DNA of 15,099 bases from Cochliopodium minus (GCA_024220525.1 JAMYWO010000203.1:52838-67936), one strand, 5' to 3'; counted from the stretch's first letter, positions 7,002 through 14,447 are shown. Translations and numbers: made by a program. Notes: generated from the letters alone by a model not told the origin.

Positions 7002-7191
7002 ATGATCAATTGGAATGACAAAAAAAGACAAGTTGCATTGACAATAAATGGAGTGAATATATTGTAGAAGTGAATGGAAGACTTCATTGCACTGGAAAAC
7101 CAATGGATATGTAATTAATTTGCTAACAGTAGCAAATGCATGTGATATCCAATTGGAATGGAACTTCTTTCTCTTAAATTTTTGTCTCTAA
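7002..7191 (+). pseudogene. Remnant of a small gene, frameshifted
   Basis: Within the gene-poor stretch 6842-7279, three consecutive plus-strand pieces in different frames look protein-like: MINWNDKKRQVALTING from 7002, then NKWSEYIVEVNGRLHCTG to PMDM, then GYVINLLTVANACDIQLEWN to a TAA at 7189-7191. Each piece ends soon after the next begins, as expected for one gene of about 60 residues with two indels. I do not recognise the family. The rest of this stretch (6881-7001) shows nothing I can support. Confidence 0.35.
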
Positions 7192-7236
7192 AAAATTTTA
7201 TTAAAATATTTCACCAAAATACAAAAAAAATTTGTC

Positions 7237-7260
7237 TTTATTATATAAGTATATAATAAA
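7237..7260 (-). terminator. Perfect hairpin 3' of the decayed fibre gene
   Basis: TTTATTATATA, AG, TATATAATAAA: an 11-bp perfect inverted repeat 20 bp past the last stop of the fibre remnant (7280-7282). It is composed almost only of A and T, but its place matches the other 3' hairpins. Confidence 0.35.
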
Positions 7261-7279
7261 TTTAATTTGTTATATACCA

Positions 7280-8083
7280 TCAGATATTTCCCATTGCAAT
7301 AATATTCCAAACATGATTGGTTGAACTTCCTGAATTTGCTGTCAATATTAATTATTATTATTATATACTTGCTGTATAATTTCCATTTGCATTTGCAGTG
7401 AAAGAGTAAGAACAATATTCACTTGAATTATTAACATTTGTAATATACCTGAAGATGCACTGCATGTAAAATTTACATTTATATTATAAGAATAACCATT
7501 CTTTATAGAATAGTTGAATGATGATAAGGTTAGTGTAGATGGACTACCGAAAGAGATATTAGAATTATCAACAATAAATTTGTTCCTATCAGTCACAACC
7601 TGATTCGAATTATCCAATAATAGAACACCATATGATGGATATGTAATTTGGAGAGATTGAGAGAATCAAATTTTGCAAAGTTAATGGATTTGGAAATATA
7701 ATATCTTCCCAAAAAGGTGTTGATCCGTCTGATGTAAGCACCTTTCCACTTCCACCAATAGGTAATCTATCTACATAATCATTTGTTTTTCCAACTATTA
7801 AATCACCATTTATTAATCCATTTATTTTTAAATCATTGCAAGTCACTGTATTTACATTCAATGCATTTGTGTATCCAGGCAAATTATTCCCTGATGGATT
7901 TGAAACCAACACATCATTTGTTGTTCCCAATGTCAAACCATCAACATTACCATTATTATCTCCAATCATCAATATATCTCCTTTTGAACTCCCATCAATT
8001 TTCAAGCTTGAAGTTTCAATATCTGTAAAAATACCTTGTTGTGTTGAACTGTATCCTGTAATTGAATAAATATTTTTAGCCAT
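7280..8083 (-). pseudogene. Viral fibre-like gene, several frameshifts
   Basis: ATG 8083 opens MAKNIYSITGYSSTQQG. The next 120 residues hold the repeated fibre phrase seen in phage tail fibres and giant-virus/PLV fibres: GDILMIGDNNGNVDGLTLG, then GDLIVGKTNDYVDRLPIG, then KVLTSDGSTPFWEDI (each 'GDLxVG, x-LPIG, GKVLTSDGS' unit packs as a beta repeat). This frame ends at 7610 with unrelated residues. Fibre-like coding continues in other frames: ITYPSYGVLLLDNSNQVV, then a run to about 7445, then TNVNNSSEYCSYSFTANA. After that a TAA microsatellite near 7350-7365 gives in-frame stops, and TANSGSSTNHVWNIIAMG follows to 7280. I count breaks near 7672, 7645 and 7440 plus the stop run. Its likely original role was an attachment or decoration fibre. 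Confidence 0.6.
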
Positions 8084-8103
8084 ACTTTTTACAATATTAA
8101 TAT

Positions 8104-8489
8104 TTAATAATTATTTTTAGTTTTTTCCAAATATTCAAGAACGCTTTTTGTATTATCTCTAAATAATATTGCATGAAAATGTATTGAATATCCAAGTTTT
8201 TCTACTAACCATTGATTTATTCCTTTATAATCCAACTTTACACGTAAAGCTCTGAAATTCATTCTTATTGTTCCATGACTATGAACCAATCCTTTTGAGG
8301 GACCAACTTCACAAACATAATCAATAATAGTATCGTCCTCAAATCTTTTCCAAAGATATATCTTTGTATGATTGATTTTCTTCATTTGAATTACTCAATA
8401 TTACAAATTTATTTGGTAATTTATCATTAAATAATTCATCTTTTTGGTTTATTTTCTGTTAAATTAAGTTTTTGGACAATAGTTTGCAT
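8104..8489 (-). pseudogene. HUH-Rep-like gene (rolling-circle initiator type), two frameshifts
   Basis: The intact part, ATG 8385 to stop 8104 (93 codons), has CEVGPSKGLVHSHGTI, an H-x-H in the 'G-hydrophobic-H-x-H-G' setting of HUH endonuclease motif II. About 48 residues later comes VLEYLEKTK, a Y-x-x-K like motif III of CRESS-type Rep proteins, where Tyr cuts DNA. Upstream of the frame, ATG 8487-8489 opens MQTIVQKLNLTENKPK. A second frame then gives KFVILSNSNEENQ, possibly motif I, before meeting the 93-codon frame. The breaks lie near 8438-8446 and 8341-8350, both beside short A or T runs. If right, it would nick DNA to start replication or transposition. No helicase domain is attached. 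The spacing is reasonable but the motifs are short, so this could be another small protein. Confidence 0.35.
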
Positions 8490-8555
8490 TATTTTTGATT
8501 ATTAAAAAAAAATTTTGTTAATTTACAAAAATATAATTAAATTTTCAAAGATAAA

Positions 8556-8674
8556 TGAGAGAAAATGAGAGAGAGGAGAGTTATATTTTTATAAACTATT
8601 TATAATAAATAAAATAGTTTAGAATTAAATATTTTGAAATAACTTTTTCAAAATCCATTTCTCTCCTTCTCTCA
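8556..8674. repeat. Intergenic GA/CT inverted repeat, copy 3
   Basis: The shortest copy, 119 bp. The left arm begins TGAGAGAAAATGAGAGAGAG. The right arm, read on the other strand, begins TGAGAGAAGGAGAGAAATGG and runs into the GATTTTGAAAAAGTTATTT core. An inner stem TAAACTATTT (8592-8601) pairs with AAATAGTTTA (8612-8621). It ends 22 bp past the stop of the minus-strand fibre gene at 8697-9011. Confidence 0.75.
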
Positions 8675-8696
8675 ATAGAACTATTAACAAAACCAG

Positions 8697-9011
8697 TTAG
8701 AAATAATTTATTCTTGGACAAATCCAATTTCCATTAATATTTACTGCTTCTGAATATGTTTGTATTGGTAAATCTAAATTTGAAACACCATTTATCGTAA
8801 ATCCAGTTTTAGTTTGTAAAGTAACAGTGTTGCTGGATGAATCAATTCTATTAAATATATATGCTTGTCCAGTAAATGTAGAATTTGGGAGTTGAATTGT
8901 AATATTTGAAGAAGATGCATCAACATAATAATAGTAATAATAAAGATATTGTCCATAATTATCATGCATATCAAGATTTGAATTAATTGTGAAATTTGGA
9001 TAGTAAGACAT
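8697..9011 (-). CDS. Short fibre-domain protein, repeat-bracketed
   Basis: 104 residues, ATG to stop. After a polar start with a tyrosine run (QYLYYYYYYV) comes a compact beta domain common in phage and giant-virus fibre or surface proteins: VDASSSNITIQLPNSTF, then GQAYIFNRIDSSSNTVTLQ, a GFTINGV turn and a closing VNINGNWIC. In such proteins the domain ('D-A-S-G-x-I-T-I-x-L-P ... F-K-R-I-D-S-S-x-N-T-V-T-I') makes part of a trimeric shaft or head. It has no collagen or anchor segment of its own, so it may assemble with the neighbouring fibre. It is bracketed by repeat copies 3 and 4 and stands alone between them, like the 1861-2259 gene. Confidence 0.65.
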   Translation of the reverse strand: MSYYPNFTINSNLDMHDNYGQYLYYYYYYVDASSSNITIQLPNSTFTGQAYIFNRIDSSSNTVTLQTKTGFTINGVSNLDLPIQTYSEAVNINGNWICPRINYF

Positions 9012-9062
9012 TTATTTATCAAAATAATAAATTATTTTTATTTATTTGAAATGTTTTCATAT

Positions 9063-9198
9063 GGAGTGAGAAAAAGAAGAAAGAGAGAGAGAGAGAAAAG
9101 GATTTTGAAAACTTTTTTGAAATATTTATTTATTAAATGTTTTAAATTTATAAATAGTTTTTTTTGAAATTATCTTTCCTTTCTCTCTTTTTCTCTCC
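9063..9198. repeat. Intergenic GA/CT inverted repeat, copy 4
   Basis: 136 bp. The left end GGAGTGAGAAAAAGAAGAAA faces a right arm that, on the other strand, begins GGAGAGAAAAAGAGAGAAAG. The core after the purine arm is GGATTTTGAAAACTTTTTTG. Its right end lies 14 bp past the stop of the collagen-like fibre gene, and its left end about 50 bp before the ATG of the short fibre gene. Confidence 0.75.
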
Positions 9199-9212
9199 TT
9201 TGATATTTTAAA

Positions 9213-10259
9213 TTAATTATATTCTAAAGTAATACATGCAGCTGGAACAGGGGGATTATTCAACTGAGTTATAAACACTGCTAATGTATCACCACTTGCA
9301 AAACTAATTGATCCTGATGAACGATTATATTGACCAGTTAAAACTTCTACAAATAAAGAAGTTGCTACTCCATTTTTATAAAGAGTAAATCTCCATCCAT
9401 TTGGACTTCCAGATTGTGCAATAGTTAGATAAGTAGAGATTGATGATACTGTACAAGATCTAGGAATAACACGAAGACCAAGTCTTGAATCTCCACTAAT
9501 CCCTCCTGATAAAATATAAAATCCATTGTTAATATTACCTCCACTATTAAAAACAATAAAACTAGTCAAAGAATTTTGATTTATCCAATTTGATCCAGAG
9601 TAAGTTAAAACTTGTCCATTTGATGGAGAAGTTATGTTTACATTTGTGATGTTATTAATATCTGATAATGCTGAATATTTTGATCCATTTATTGTGAATA
9701 TAGATCCTGAATGATTTTGGGAGGATCTCACGATATTATAATATGTTTGCCCTGAATTAAAAATACATACCAATTCCAATGTTGTCCACAATAGTTGTAT
9801 TGTTGGATTGCTTGTTCCTCCAGCTAATTCACTGTTTGAGATAAAAGAAGTTCCTGTGAAATTGACTGTTAAACTATTCCCCATTGCTGTAATCATCAAA
9901 TGATCCCCAACTTGAAAAGGATTTATTGTCAATGTTCCTCCAAAATTCATAATATAATAAGTATTTGGACTTGCTGTTATTGTTGTTGAAAAAGTATGGA
10001 TTGTTTGATAATATGAATTATTTAATAAACTAATATCTGTTGATGTTAAATATCTATTTATCCATTTACTTGTGCTATTATCATAATTAAGAAATTCTTT
10101 ATTTTGGAGTAAGGATATATTTACATCATTTAGATTTGATAAATTATTTGATCCTGGAGGTCCTTGATTTCCCATTGTCCCTTGTGGTCCAATTGGTCCT
10201 TGTGGTCCAACTGATCCAGTTTTGTAATTAATAGAAGATGAAGCATAAAGATTCTTCAT
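9213..10259 (-). CDS. Collagen-like viral fibre protein
   Basis: 348 residues from ATG 10259. The upstream open frame to 10316 lacks an ATG and looks like leader. After a 14-residue head comes a short collagen-type G-x-y run (GSVGPQGPIGPQGTMGNQG, seven triplets at about 15-36), which would form a triple helix or set the trimer register. A long beta-rich shaft follows, with fibre-like phrases (LNDVNISLLQNKEFLNYDNS, NYYIMNFGGTLTIN-type strands, GQVLTYSGSNWINQN). The last 80 residues (SCTVSSISTYLTIAQSGSPN to LTGQYNRSSGSISFASGDTL) look like a globular, jelly-roll-like tip. Collagen-like proteins are common on giant viruses and PLVs. It is the longest intact gene of the fibre cluster and presumably the functional attachment fibre. 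Confidence 0.7.
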   Translation of the reverse strand: MKNLYASSSINYKTGSVGPQGPIGPQGTMGNQGPPGSNNLSNLNDVNISLLQNKEFLNYDNSTSKWINRYLTSTDISLLNNSYYQTIHTFSTTITASPNTYYIMNFGGTLTINPFQVGDHLMITAMGNSLTVNFTGTSFISNSELAGGTSNPTIQLLWTTLELVCIFNSGQTYYNIVRSSQNHSGSIFTINGSKYSALSDINNITNVNITSPSNGQVLTYSGSNWINQNSLTSFIVFNSGGNINNGFYILSGGISGDSRLGLRVIPRSCTVSSISTYLTIAQSGSPNGWRFTLYKNGVATSLFVEVLTGQYNRSSGSISFASGDTLAVFITQLNNPPVPAACITLEYN

Positions 10260-10335
10260 TTTATTTTTATTAAATATAAATTTTATATTTAATACAATAT
10301 TTTGAACAATTAACAAACTTGATACTTTCTAAATT

Positions 10336-10743
10336 TTAGTTTTTTTTAAAATGCAAACTTTGAGAAACGTATTCACCAGCTAAAACCGAACCTGCACCTA
10401 AACCGAAAGATGGAAGGAATGCCGTATCATTTGTTACTCCAAACTTAAATATACCATATGTACTTAATCCTGAAATGACTGGTTTTGCTAAATGTTCAAC
10501 TCCTGAAACTTTTGGTCCTATCATACTTAATACATTATTTTCCAAAACGTTACCTATAAGATGACTTGAAAATACTGATCCCCCAATAATTACACCAGCT
10601 GGTAAAGCACTTCCAAAAAATGGTAGATAACCCATAGGTGATTCTCCAAAAGCTAACGAATAACCTAATAAAGAACAGCCAGCACTTATCAAAGCAGGCA
10701 TTAAATCTTCTTTAATTTTTTCTCCAACACTTAAAGTATTCAT
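10336..10743 (-). CDS. Multi-span membrane protein, small and Gly-rich
   Basis: 135 residues from ATG 10743. Four hydrophobic Gly/Ser/Ala-rich segments lie at about 14-32 (ALISAGCSLLGYSLAF), 38-59 (YLPFFGSALPAGVIIGGSVF), 84-103 and 109-126 (FLPSFGLGAGSVLAGEYV), and the protein ends in a basic HFKKN. Small proteins with such glycine-rich spans are common in the morphogenesis block of PLVs and virophages, where they are thought to be internal-membrane or virion proteins. It lies 27 bp from the next gene on the same strand, so the genes from 11774 to 10336 may be co-expressed. I do not recognise a named family. Confidence 0.6.
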   Translation of the reverse strand: MNTLSVGEKIKEDLMPALISAGCSLLGYSLAFGESPMGYLPFFGSALPAGVIIGGSVFSSHLIGNVLENNVLSMIGPKVSGVEHLAKPVISGLSTYGIFKFGVTNDTAFLPSFGLGAGSVLAGEYVSQSLHFKKN

Positions 10744-10770
10744 TTTTTAATTATAATTAATAAAAAATAT

Positions 10771-11418
10771 TTACAAATATTTAAACTCTTCTTTTAATTC
10801 ATCATTAACATTTTCTTTTGATTTAATTTTGATTTCATCAATTTGTTTATTTTGTTCAATTAATACTTTGTTTTGATAATGAACTTTTAATATCAAATTA
10901 CCTGTTGTGATCGCAAGTCTATAAACTGGATTGACATAACATAAATTTTCATATATTAATGATGTTTCTTTTAACTGATCATTTAATAATTGATCATTCA
11001 ACATTGCCATTTGTAATCCATTCAAATTCATATTTAGTTTAGGTCCCAATCCTTCTATCACTCCTAAAGTTCCAATATATGCTGAACTAATCAATTTACT
11101 TGAATTTGCACATCCAACTGTTATTGAGATTTCATCAAGTAATTTCTTTAATTGTTCTTCATTTAATGTTTCCAAATGTTCTAATTCTAATCTATCACCA
11201 TAACCTTCTAAATATTTTGGAAATGTTTCTCTCCATCTTAATATTTTTAATCTTAATTGATGTTTTTCAACTGTATCTTTATCTATTTGGGGTAATCCAT
11301 CTTCTTTTCCATCTTGATTATTTTGAATATTAGATATTTCTTCTATTGCTCCATCTAATTCATCAAAATTAATTTGTTTATCTTCTTTTTCTTCTATTTG
11401 TGGAAATGATTGATTCAT
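10771..11418 (-). CDS. Helical structural or morphogenesis protein candidate
   Basis: 215 residues, ATG to stop. The acidic, disordered N-terminus (about 1-55, SFPQIEEKEDKQINFDELDG) is followed by an alpha-helical body: QLRLKILRWRETFPKYLEGY, LETLNEEQLKKLLDEISITV, a conserved-looking Gly/Ser segment SSAYIGTLGVIEGLGPKLNM, NGLQMAMLNDQLLNDQLKET, then a Pro-containing NPVYRLAITTGN and a charged coiled C-terminus. The 'R-W-R-x-x-F-P' and 'L-x-x-E-x-L' pattern and its place among virion genes resemble a protein that recurs in the MCP neighbourhood of PLV-type viruses, but I cannot name it with certainty. It sits between two membrane proteins in a compact run of minus-strand genes. Confidence 0.6.
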   Translation of the reverse strand: MNQSFPQIEEKEDKQINFDELDGAIEEISNIQNNQDGKEDGLPQIDKDTVEKHQLRLKILRWRETFPKYLEGYGDRLELEHLETLNEEQLKKLLDEISITVGCANSSKLISSAYIGTLGVIEGLGPKLNMNLNGLQMAMLNDQLLNDQLKETSLIYENLCYVNPVYRLAITTGNLILKVHYQNKVLIEQNKQIDEIKIKSKENVNDELKEEFKYL

Positions 11419-11465
11419 TTTTAAAAGAGATTTTAAAATTAATTAATTCATATTATAAATCTTTT

Positions 11466-11774
11466 TTAGGGGATTCTTGAAGTAGCCGCGACGCCGATAT
11501 TTTCTAGTGTTGAACTATTACTTTTAAACAACATAAATGCAATGCCTCCTGCTATTAATATTAGAGGGATAGTTATTACATTCTCCGCACTATGAACAAT
11601 TCCACTTACTTCATTTATTCCTGTTTTAACAACTGATCCTCCAGTTTGAATAACATTATCAACAACATTTTCAACATGATCAGGAACTTTACCTATTGCT
11701 TTTGTTACAGTATCTACTTCATTTGATATATCATGGTAAACAGTACTTGCTGCATTTGAAAATTTATTACCCAT
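11466..11774 (-). CDS. Putative N-myristoylated, tail-anchored membrane protein
   Basis: 102 residues beginning MGNKFSNAAS, which fits the N-myristoylation signal (Gly2, Ser6). The middle (about 15-65) is an amphipathic Val-rich helix with repeated short words (VENVVDNVIQTGGSVVKTG, EVSGIVHSAENV). A single hydrophobic span at about 67-84 (ITIPLILIAGGIAFMLF) is followed by a short polar tail. A lipidated N-terminus plus a C-terminal span suits a protein tying capsid to membrane, as with myristoylated proteins of large DNA viruses; this is inference. It is transcribed divergently from the gene at 11831, with 56 bp between the two ATGs. Confidence 0.6.
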   Translation of the reverse strand: MGNKFSNAASTVYHDISNEVDTVTKAIGKVPDHVENVVDNVIQTGGSVVKTGINEVSGIVHSAENVITIPLILIAGGIAFMLFKSNSSTLENIGVAATSRIP

Positions 11775-11830
11775 TTATTAATTTACAAATAAATTATTGT
11801 TATAAAAAATTAAATATATAATCTATAAAA
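11775..11830. promoter_or_regulatory. Divergent promoter space between two virion-type genes
   Basis: A 56-bp AT-only-like spacer between two outward-facing ATGs. It must hold both promoters unless upstream genes read through, which they cannot here because the genes diverge. No AAAATTGA is present, so if these are late genes they use another signal. Confidence 0.35.
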
Positions 11831-12109
11831 ATGAAAACTGTTACTAAAGAGAGTTTTTTAAATGAAAAACTAAAAAATATGATAAAATGGATCGAAAAAG
11901 AAAAAATAATTGCTAAAGAAGCAGGTTTACAATATAAGAAAGCTTTTGGTGAAGCTTTTAATAGAGGATTAAATGAATTAGAAACAGAGAAATTTGCAAA
12001 AGATGCTATGAATAGTAGATTAAAAGTTCTTATGGAAGAACATCGAGGAAATTATCCTGAAGAGCTCACGGGAGAAACTTGGACAAAATTAAAAAATAAA
12101 CAGAAATAA
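11831..12109 (+). CDS. Unknown charged helical protein (92 aa)
   Basis: Intact ATG-to-TAA frame. It is strongly charged and helical throughout (EKLKNMIKWIEKEKIIAKEA, YKKAFGEAFNRGLNELETEK, NSRLKVLMEEHRGNYPEELT), ending in a basic KLKNKQK. It has no membrane span or cysteine. It leads a two-gene plus-strand pair with the frameshifted gene at 12155, 46 bp downstream, inside the capsid-gene block. A small virion, scaffold or DNA-packaging helper is plausible, but nothing in the sequence shows which. Confidence 0.55.
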   Translation: MKTVTKESFLNEKLKNMIKWIEKEKIIAKEAGLQYKKAFGEAFNRGLNELETEKFAKDAMNSRLKVLMEEHRGNYPEELTGETWTKLKNKQK

Positions 12110-12154
12110 TAAAATGTATTCTAATTGTATTAATAAAATAAATAATTAATAAAA

Positions 12155-12530
12155 ATGATTGGAAGATTACCAAATGTTTATGAAGCATTGTATTTTAATA
12201 GTTTAATAAAAAGAAAAAAAGTAATTACCAATGAAGTATTTAATAAAGGAAAGATAGAAGCTTTTTCTTTAGGTATGGCAAATTGTTCCTAGATTATTTG
12301 AAAAAAAATTTAATTTAAAAAACTTTCCAAAACCAGTAAATGTATATATAAAAGGAACTGAATACAATGTTGATAAAATAGATGAATCAGTAATAAGTAG
12401 GATTTTGAATTATAAAAGTAATCCTTTTAGTTTTAAGAAAGATAATGTAAAATATACTATTAGTAAAAAAGAAACTTCTATAACAAAAGAAATTAACAAA
12501 AACATATTGTTTGGAGATTTAGATAAATAA
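12155..12530 (+). pseudogene. Small virion-block gene with one frameshift
   Basis: ATG 12155 opens MIGRLPNVYEALYFNSLIKR and continues to LGMANCS, where a TAG at 12290 stops it. From about 12280 another frame carries on IVPRLFEKKFNLKNFPKPVN and VYIKGTEYNVDKIDESVISR to TAA 12528-12530, close to 125 residues in all. The join lies at about 12275-12283 (GGTATGGCAAATTG), which is not a homopolymer, so a real mutation is likelier than a sequencing slip. Such short proteins, with a helical first half and a beta-rich second half (VNVYIKGTEYNVDKID), recur in PLV capsid blocks. I do not assign a function. Repeat copy 5 begins 2 bp after the stop. Confidence 0.5.
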
Positions 12531-12531
12531 A

Positions 12532-12667
12532 TGAAAAAAAGAGAGAAAGAGAGAGAGAAGAATTATTTTTGAAAAACTTAATTCATAATTTTATTTTTTA
12601 TATTTATCATTTTAATAAATAGATTTTAAAAATATATTTCTCTCTTTTCTCTCCACTTTTTTTCTCC
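12532..12667. repeat. Intergenic GA/CT inverted repeat, copy 5
   Basis: 136 bp, between two convergent genes. The left arm begins TGAAAAAAAGAGAGAAAGAG. The right arm, read on the other strand, begins GGAGAAAAAAAGTGGAGAGA. The core reads TTATTTTTGAAAAACTTAAT. It starts 2 bp after the plus-strand stop at 12530 and ends 33 bp from the MCP stop, so it lies at the 3' end of both. Confidence 0.75.
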
Positions 12668-12673
12668 TATTTG

Positions 12674-12699
12674 AGTTTTATAAATATATTTATAAAACT
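12674..12699 (-). terminator. 26-nt perfect palindrome at the MCP 3' end
   Basis: The left half is AGTTTTATAAATA and the right half its exact reverse complement, TATTTATAAAACT, with no loop bases beyond the centre. It lies 1 bp past the MCP stop (12701-12703). A 13-bp perfect match is well above what short AT-rich chance pairs usually give. Confidence 0.5.
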
Positions 12700-12700
12700 T

Positions 12701-13882
12701 TTAAAATTTGTATGATTTCAATTCGCCATTATTTTGTTCAATGACTTGATAATCATAGGATAAAATAGTAAATGTGAAATCTCCAGGAACAATAGTGTTA
12801 TCAGTATAGACTCTTGTTCTAATCCACTAAATTTGTAATATCCACAAACTATTCCTTTACGTGCTTTATTTATATCAATAGCAAATGGTATTGCATAGAT
12901 ATTATCTTTTAAATTAAAAATATCTCCACGAAATGCTTCTGATATTTTCGAATTAATTAAACCGTCTGACTACTATATTTCCATTTGAATCTAATAGCTC
13001 TATTTGTTTTATTGCTTGGTAAGAATTTACATTTGAAAAAGTTAGAGCAGTAGGACGTAAAATGAAAATAATATATGCACTGTATCCACTAAAACTTGGT
13101 AATCTAATATCATATGTTGAGTTTGTTGTTACATTTGAAATTCCTTGTGTTTGAATTACTGGTTCAAGATATTTATATTTCCAAATATTATGTTGACGTT
13201 TTGATGTTTCCAAATGTGAATGACTAGGTTCTAAACTAACTCCATGTGTTAAGACATCCAATGAATTTAATTTTAGTGATGCTGGTGTGTCTGTTCCTAA
13301 TGTTTGGAAATAAAATTTAATACAAAATCTTTTATCTTTGACTGAATTTAATACTTGTTCAGTTGAATCAATAAATGATGGCAAATGTAAAAAATATTCT
13401 CTTGATGCTCCTACGCCTAAAGTTGAATCGTTATTGTATGTTGTTAAACTAATCCCTTCAGATTTTGATAATCTTTTAACTTCTTCATATGATTTATGAA
13501 TTAATTCTAAATAAATAGAATCTGCCTTTATTGTTGAAAGAACATTGTTTTGGGAATCAAGATACTCTACTCTAAGAAAAAGATAATGAGGTAAAACATT
13601 TATTGCTGCAACACCTATATTTGAAACAGTCATATCAACAATAAATCTTTTAGTAAATCCTGATGGATTTAACCATATGTCCAAAGATGTCCCATCAAAT
13701 GAAGTTGGAACATTTGTAACTGCTTTGTGTCTTAACCAACTACCTTCTGAATTTGTAGGTGGAAAAATAATTTTGGTTGCTTCTGGAAATCCACTTTTAT
13801 CTTTTTTAAATATTTCTTGATTTAAATTTCCAACAAAATTACTTGAATGTCTTTCATTTATATTAAACCAGTTTTGACTCAT
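12701..13882 (-). pseudogene. Double-jelly-roll major capsid protein, two frameshifts
   Basis: ATG 13882 opens MSQNWFNINERHSSNFVGNL and stays open for 309 codons to 12953. The first jelly roll shows strands such as SLDIWLNPSGFTKRFIVDMT and LPHYLFLRVEYLDSQNNVLS. The second begins near KYLEPVIQTQGISNVTTNST and passes through YDIRLPSFSGYSAYIIFILR and QIELLDSNGNIV. Coding then jumps frame near 12970, continuing ISEAFRGDIFNLKDNIYAIP and FAIDINKARKGIVCGYYKFS, and jumps again near 12810-12818 to reach VPGDFTFTILSYDYQVIEQN and the stop at 12701. The motif 'FRGD.F...D...IPF..D..KA..G...GYY.FSG' is the conserved C-terminal block of PLV-type capsid proteins. With about 395 codons in all it would be a compact MCP. 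As read, it cannot give a full capsid protein. Confidence 0.7.
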
Positions 13883-13931
13883 AGTTTTAACAATTAATAA
13901 TTTTTTTTTTCACAAAATATATTAAAATGTT

Positions 13932-14387
13932 TTACATTAACAAATAATTTCCAAGAATTCCAATTATTGATCCATACCAAATCCAATTTCCAATTTTACC
14001 ATTTTTATTTGTATTTGAATCTCTGTTAGCTTGTTGACTACAATTTCCAAATAATTTATTTGATTTTTGTTTTTCAACATATGTATCTTGTTTTCCACTT
14101 ATAGGTTTTTTTGCGTCATGGATTATTTGTTCCAATTCTTCTTCGGTAAATCCAATTTCATTTTGATTAATTTCATTTTTCATTTCTTGTTTTTTATTTC
14201 CCAATTTAAGTTGAACTATTTTGTCAGATTCATTTTGTTGTTCAACAATGGGAACATCATGCTTTACATTATTACTTTGTAAATTTACAATTTCTTTTTG
14301 TTGATTTTCAATGTTATTTTGATCAGATGGATTTGGCAAATGATTTGAAAAATCTTGTGTTGTTATCTTTTGAACTTTGAAATTCAT
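13932..14387 (-). CDS. Tail-anchored disordered protein
   Basis: 151 residues from ATG 14387. Residues 1 to about 125 are polar and probably disordered, rich in Asn, Gln, Lys and Glu, with one helix (GFTEEELEQIIHDAKKP). A single hydrophobic segment at about 133-150 (WIWYGSIIGILGNYLLM) ends the protein, the form of a C-terminally anchored membrane protein. The gene lies just upstream of the MCP on the same strand, with a 49-bp gap. In this setting it may be a minor virion or entry-related membrane protein, by inference only. The divergent basic-protein gene at 14448 shares its 60-bp upstream space. Confidence 0.55.
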   Translation of the reverse strand: MNFKVQKITTQDFSNHLPNPSDQNNIENQQKEIVNLQSNNVKHDVPIVEQQNESDKIVQLKLGNKKQEMKNEINQNEIGFTEEELEQIIHDAKKPISGKQDTYVEKQKSNKLFGNCSQQANRDSNTNKNGKIGNWIWYGSIIGILGNYLLM

Positions 14388-14447
14388 TTTTTAATGACAT
14401 TTATTTTTTCTTTCTTTTCATTATTTAAAAATATTAACTAAAATAAA
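14388..14447. promoter_or_regulatory. Divergent promoter space
   Basis: 60 bp between the ATGs of the tail-anchored protein and the basic protein. It contains a pyrimidine run TTTATTTTTTCTTTCTTTTC on the plus strand and A/T-rich flanks. Both promoters must lie here. No AAAATTGA is seen. Confidence 0.3.

Noticed and set aside
7188-7415. Minus-strand 75-codon open frame
   Set aside because: Mostly translated AT-rich spacer in a frame other than the fibre remnant, overlapping the TAA microsatellite and a hairpin.
13932-14387. Plus-strand open frame at 14067-14282 as a membrane protein
   Set aside because: It is the antisense of the Asn/Gln/Lys-rich protein, which makes a false Phe/Ile-rich frame.
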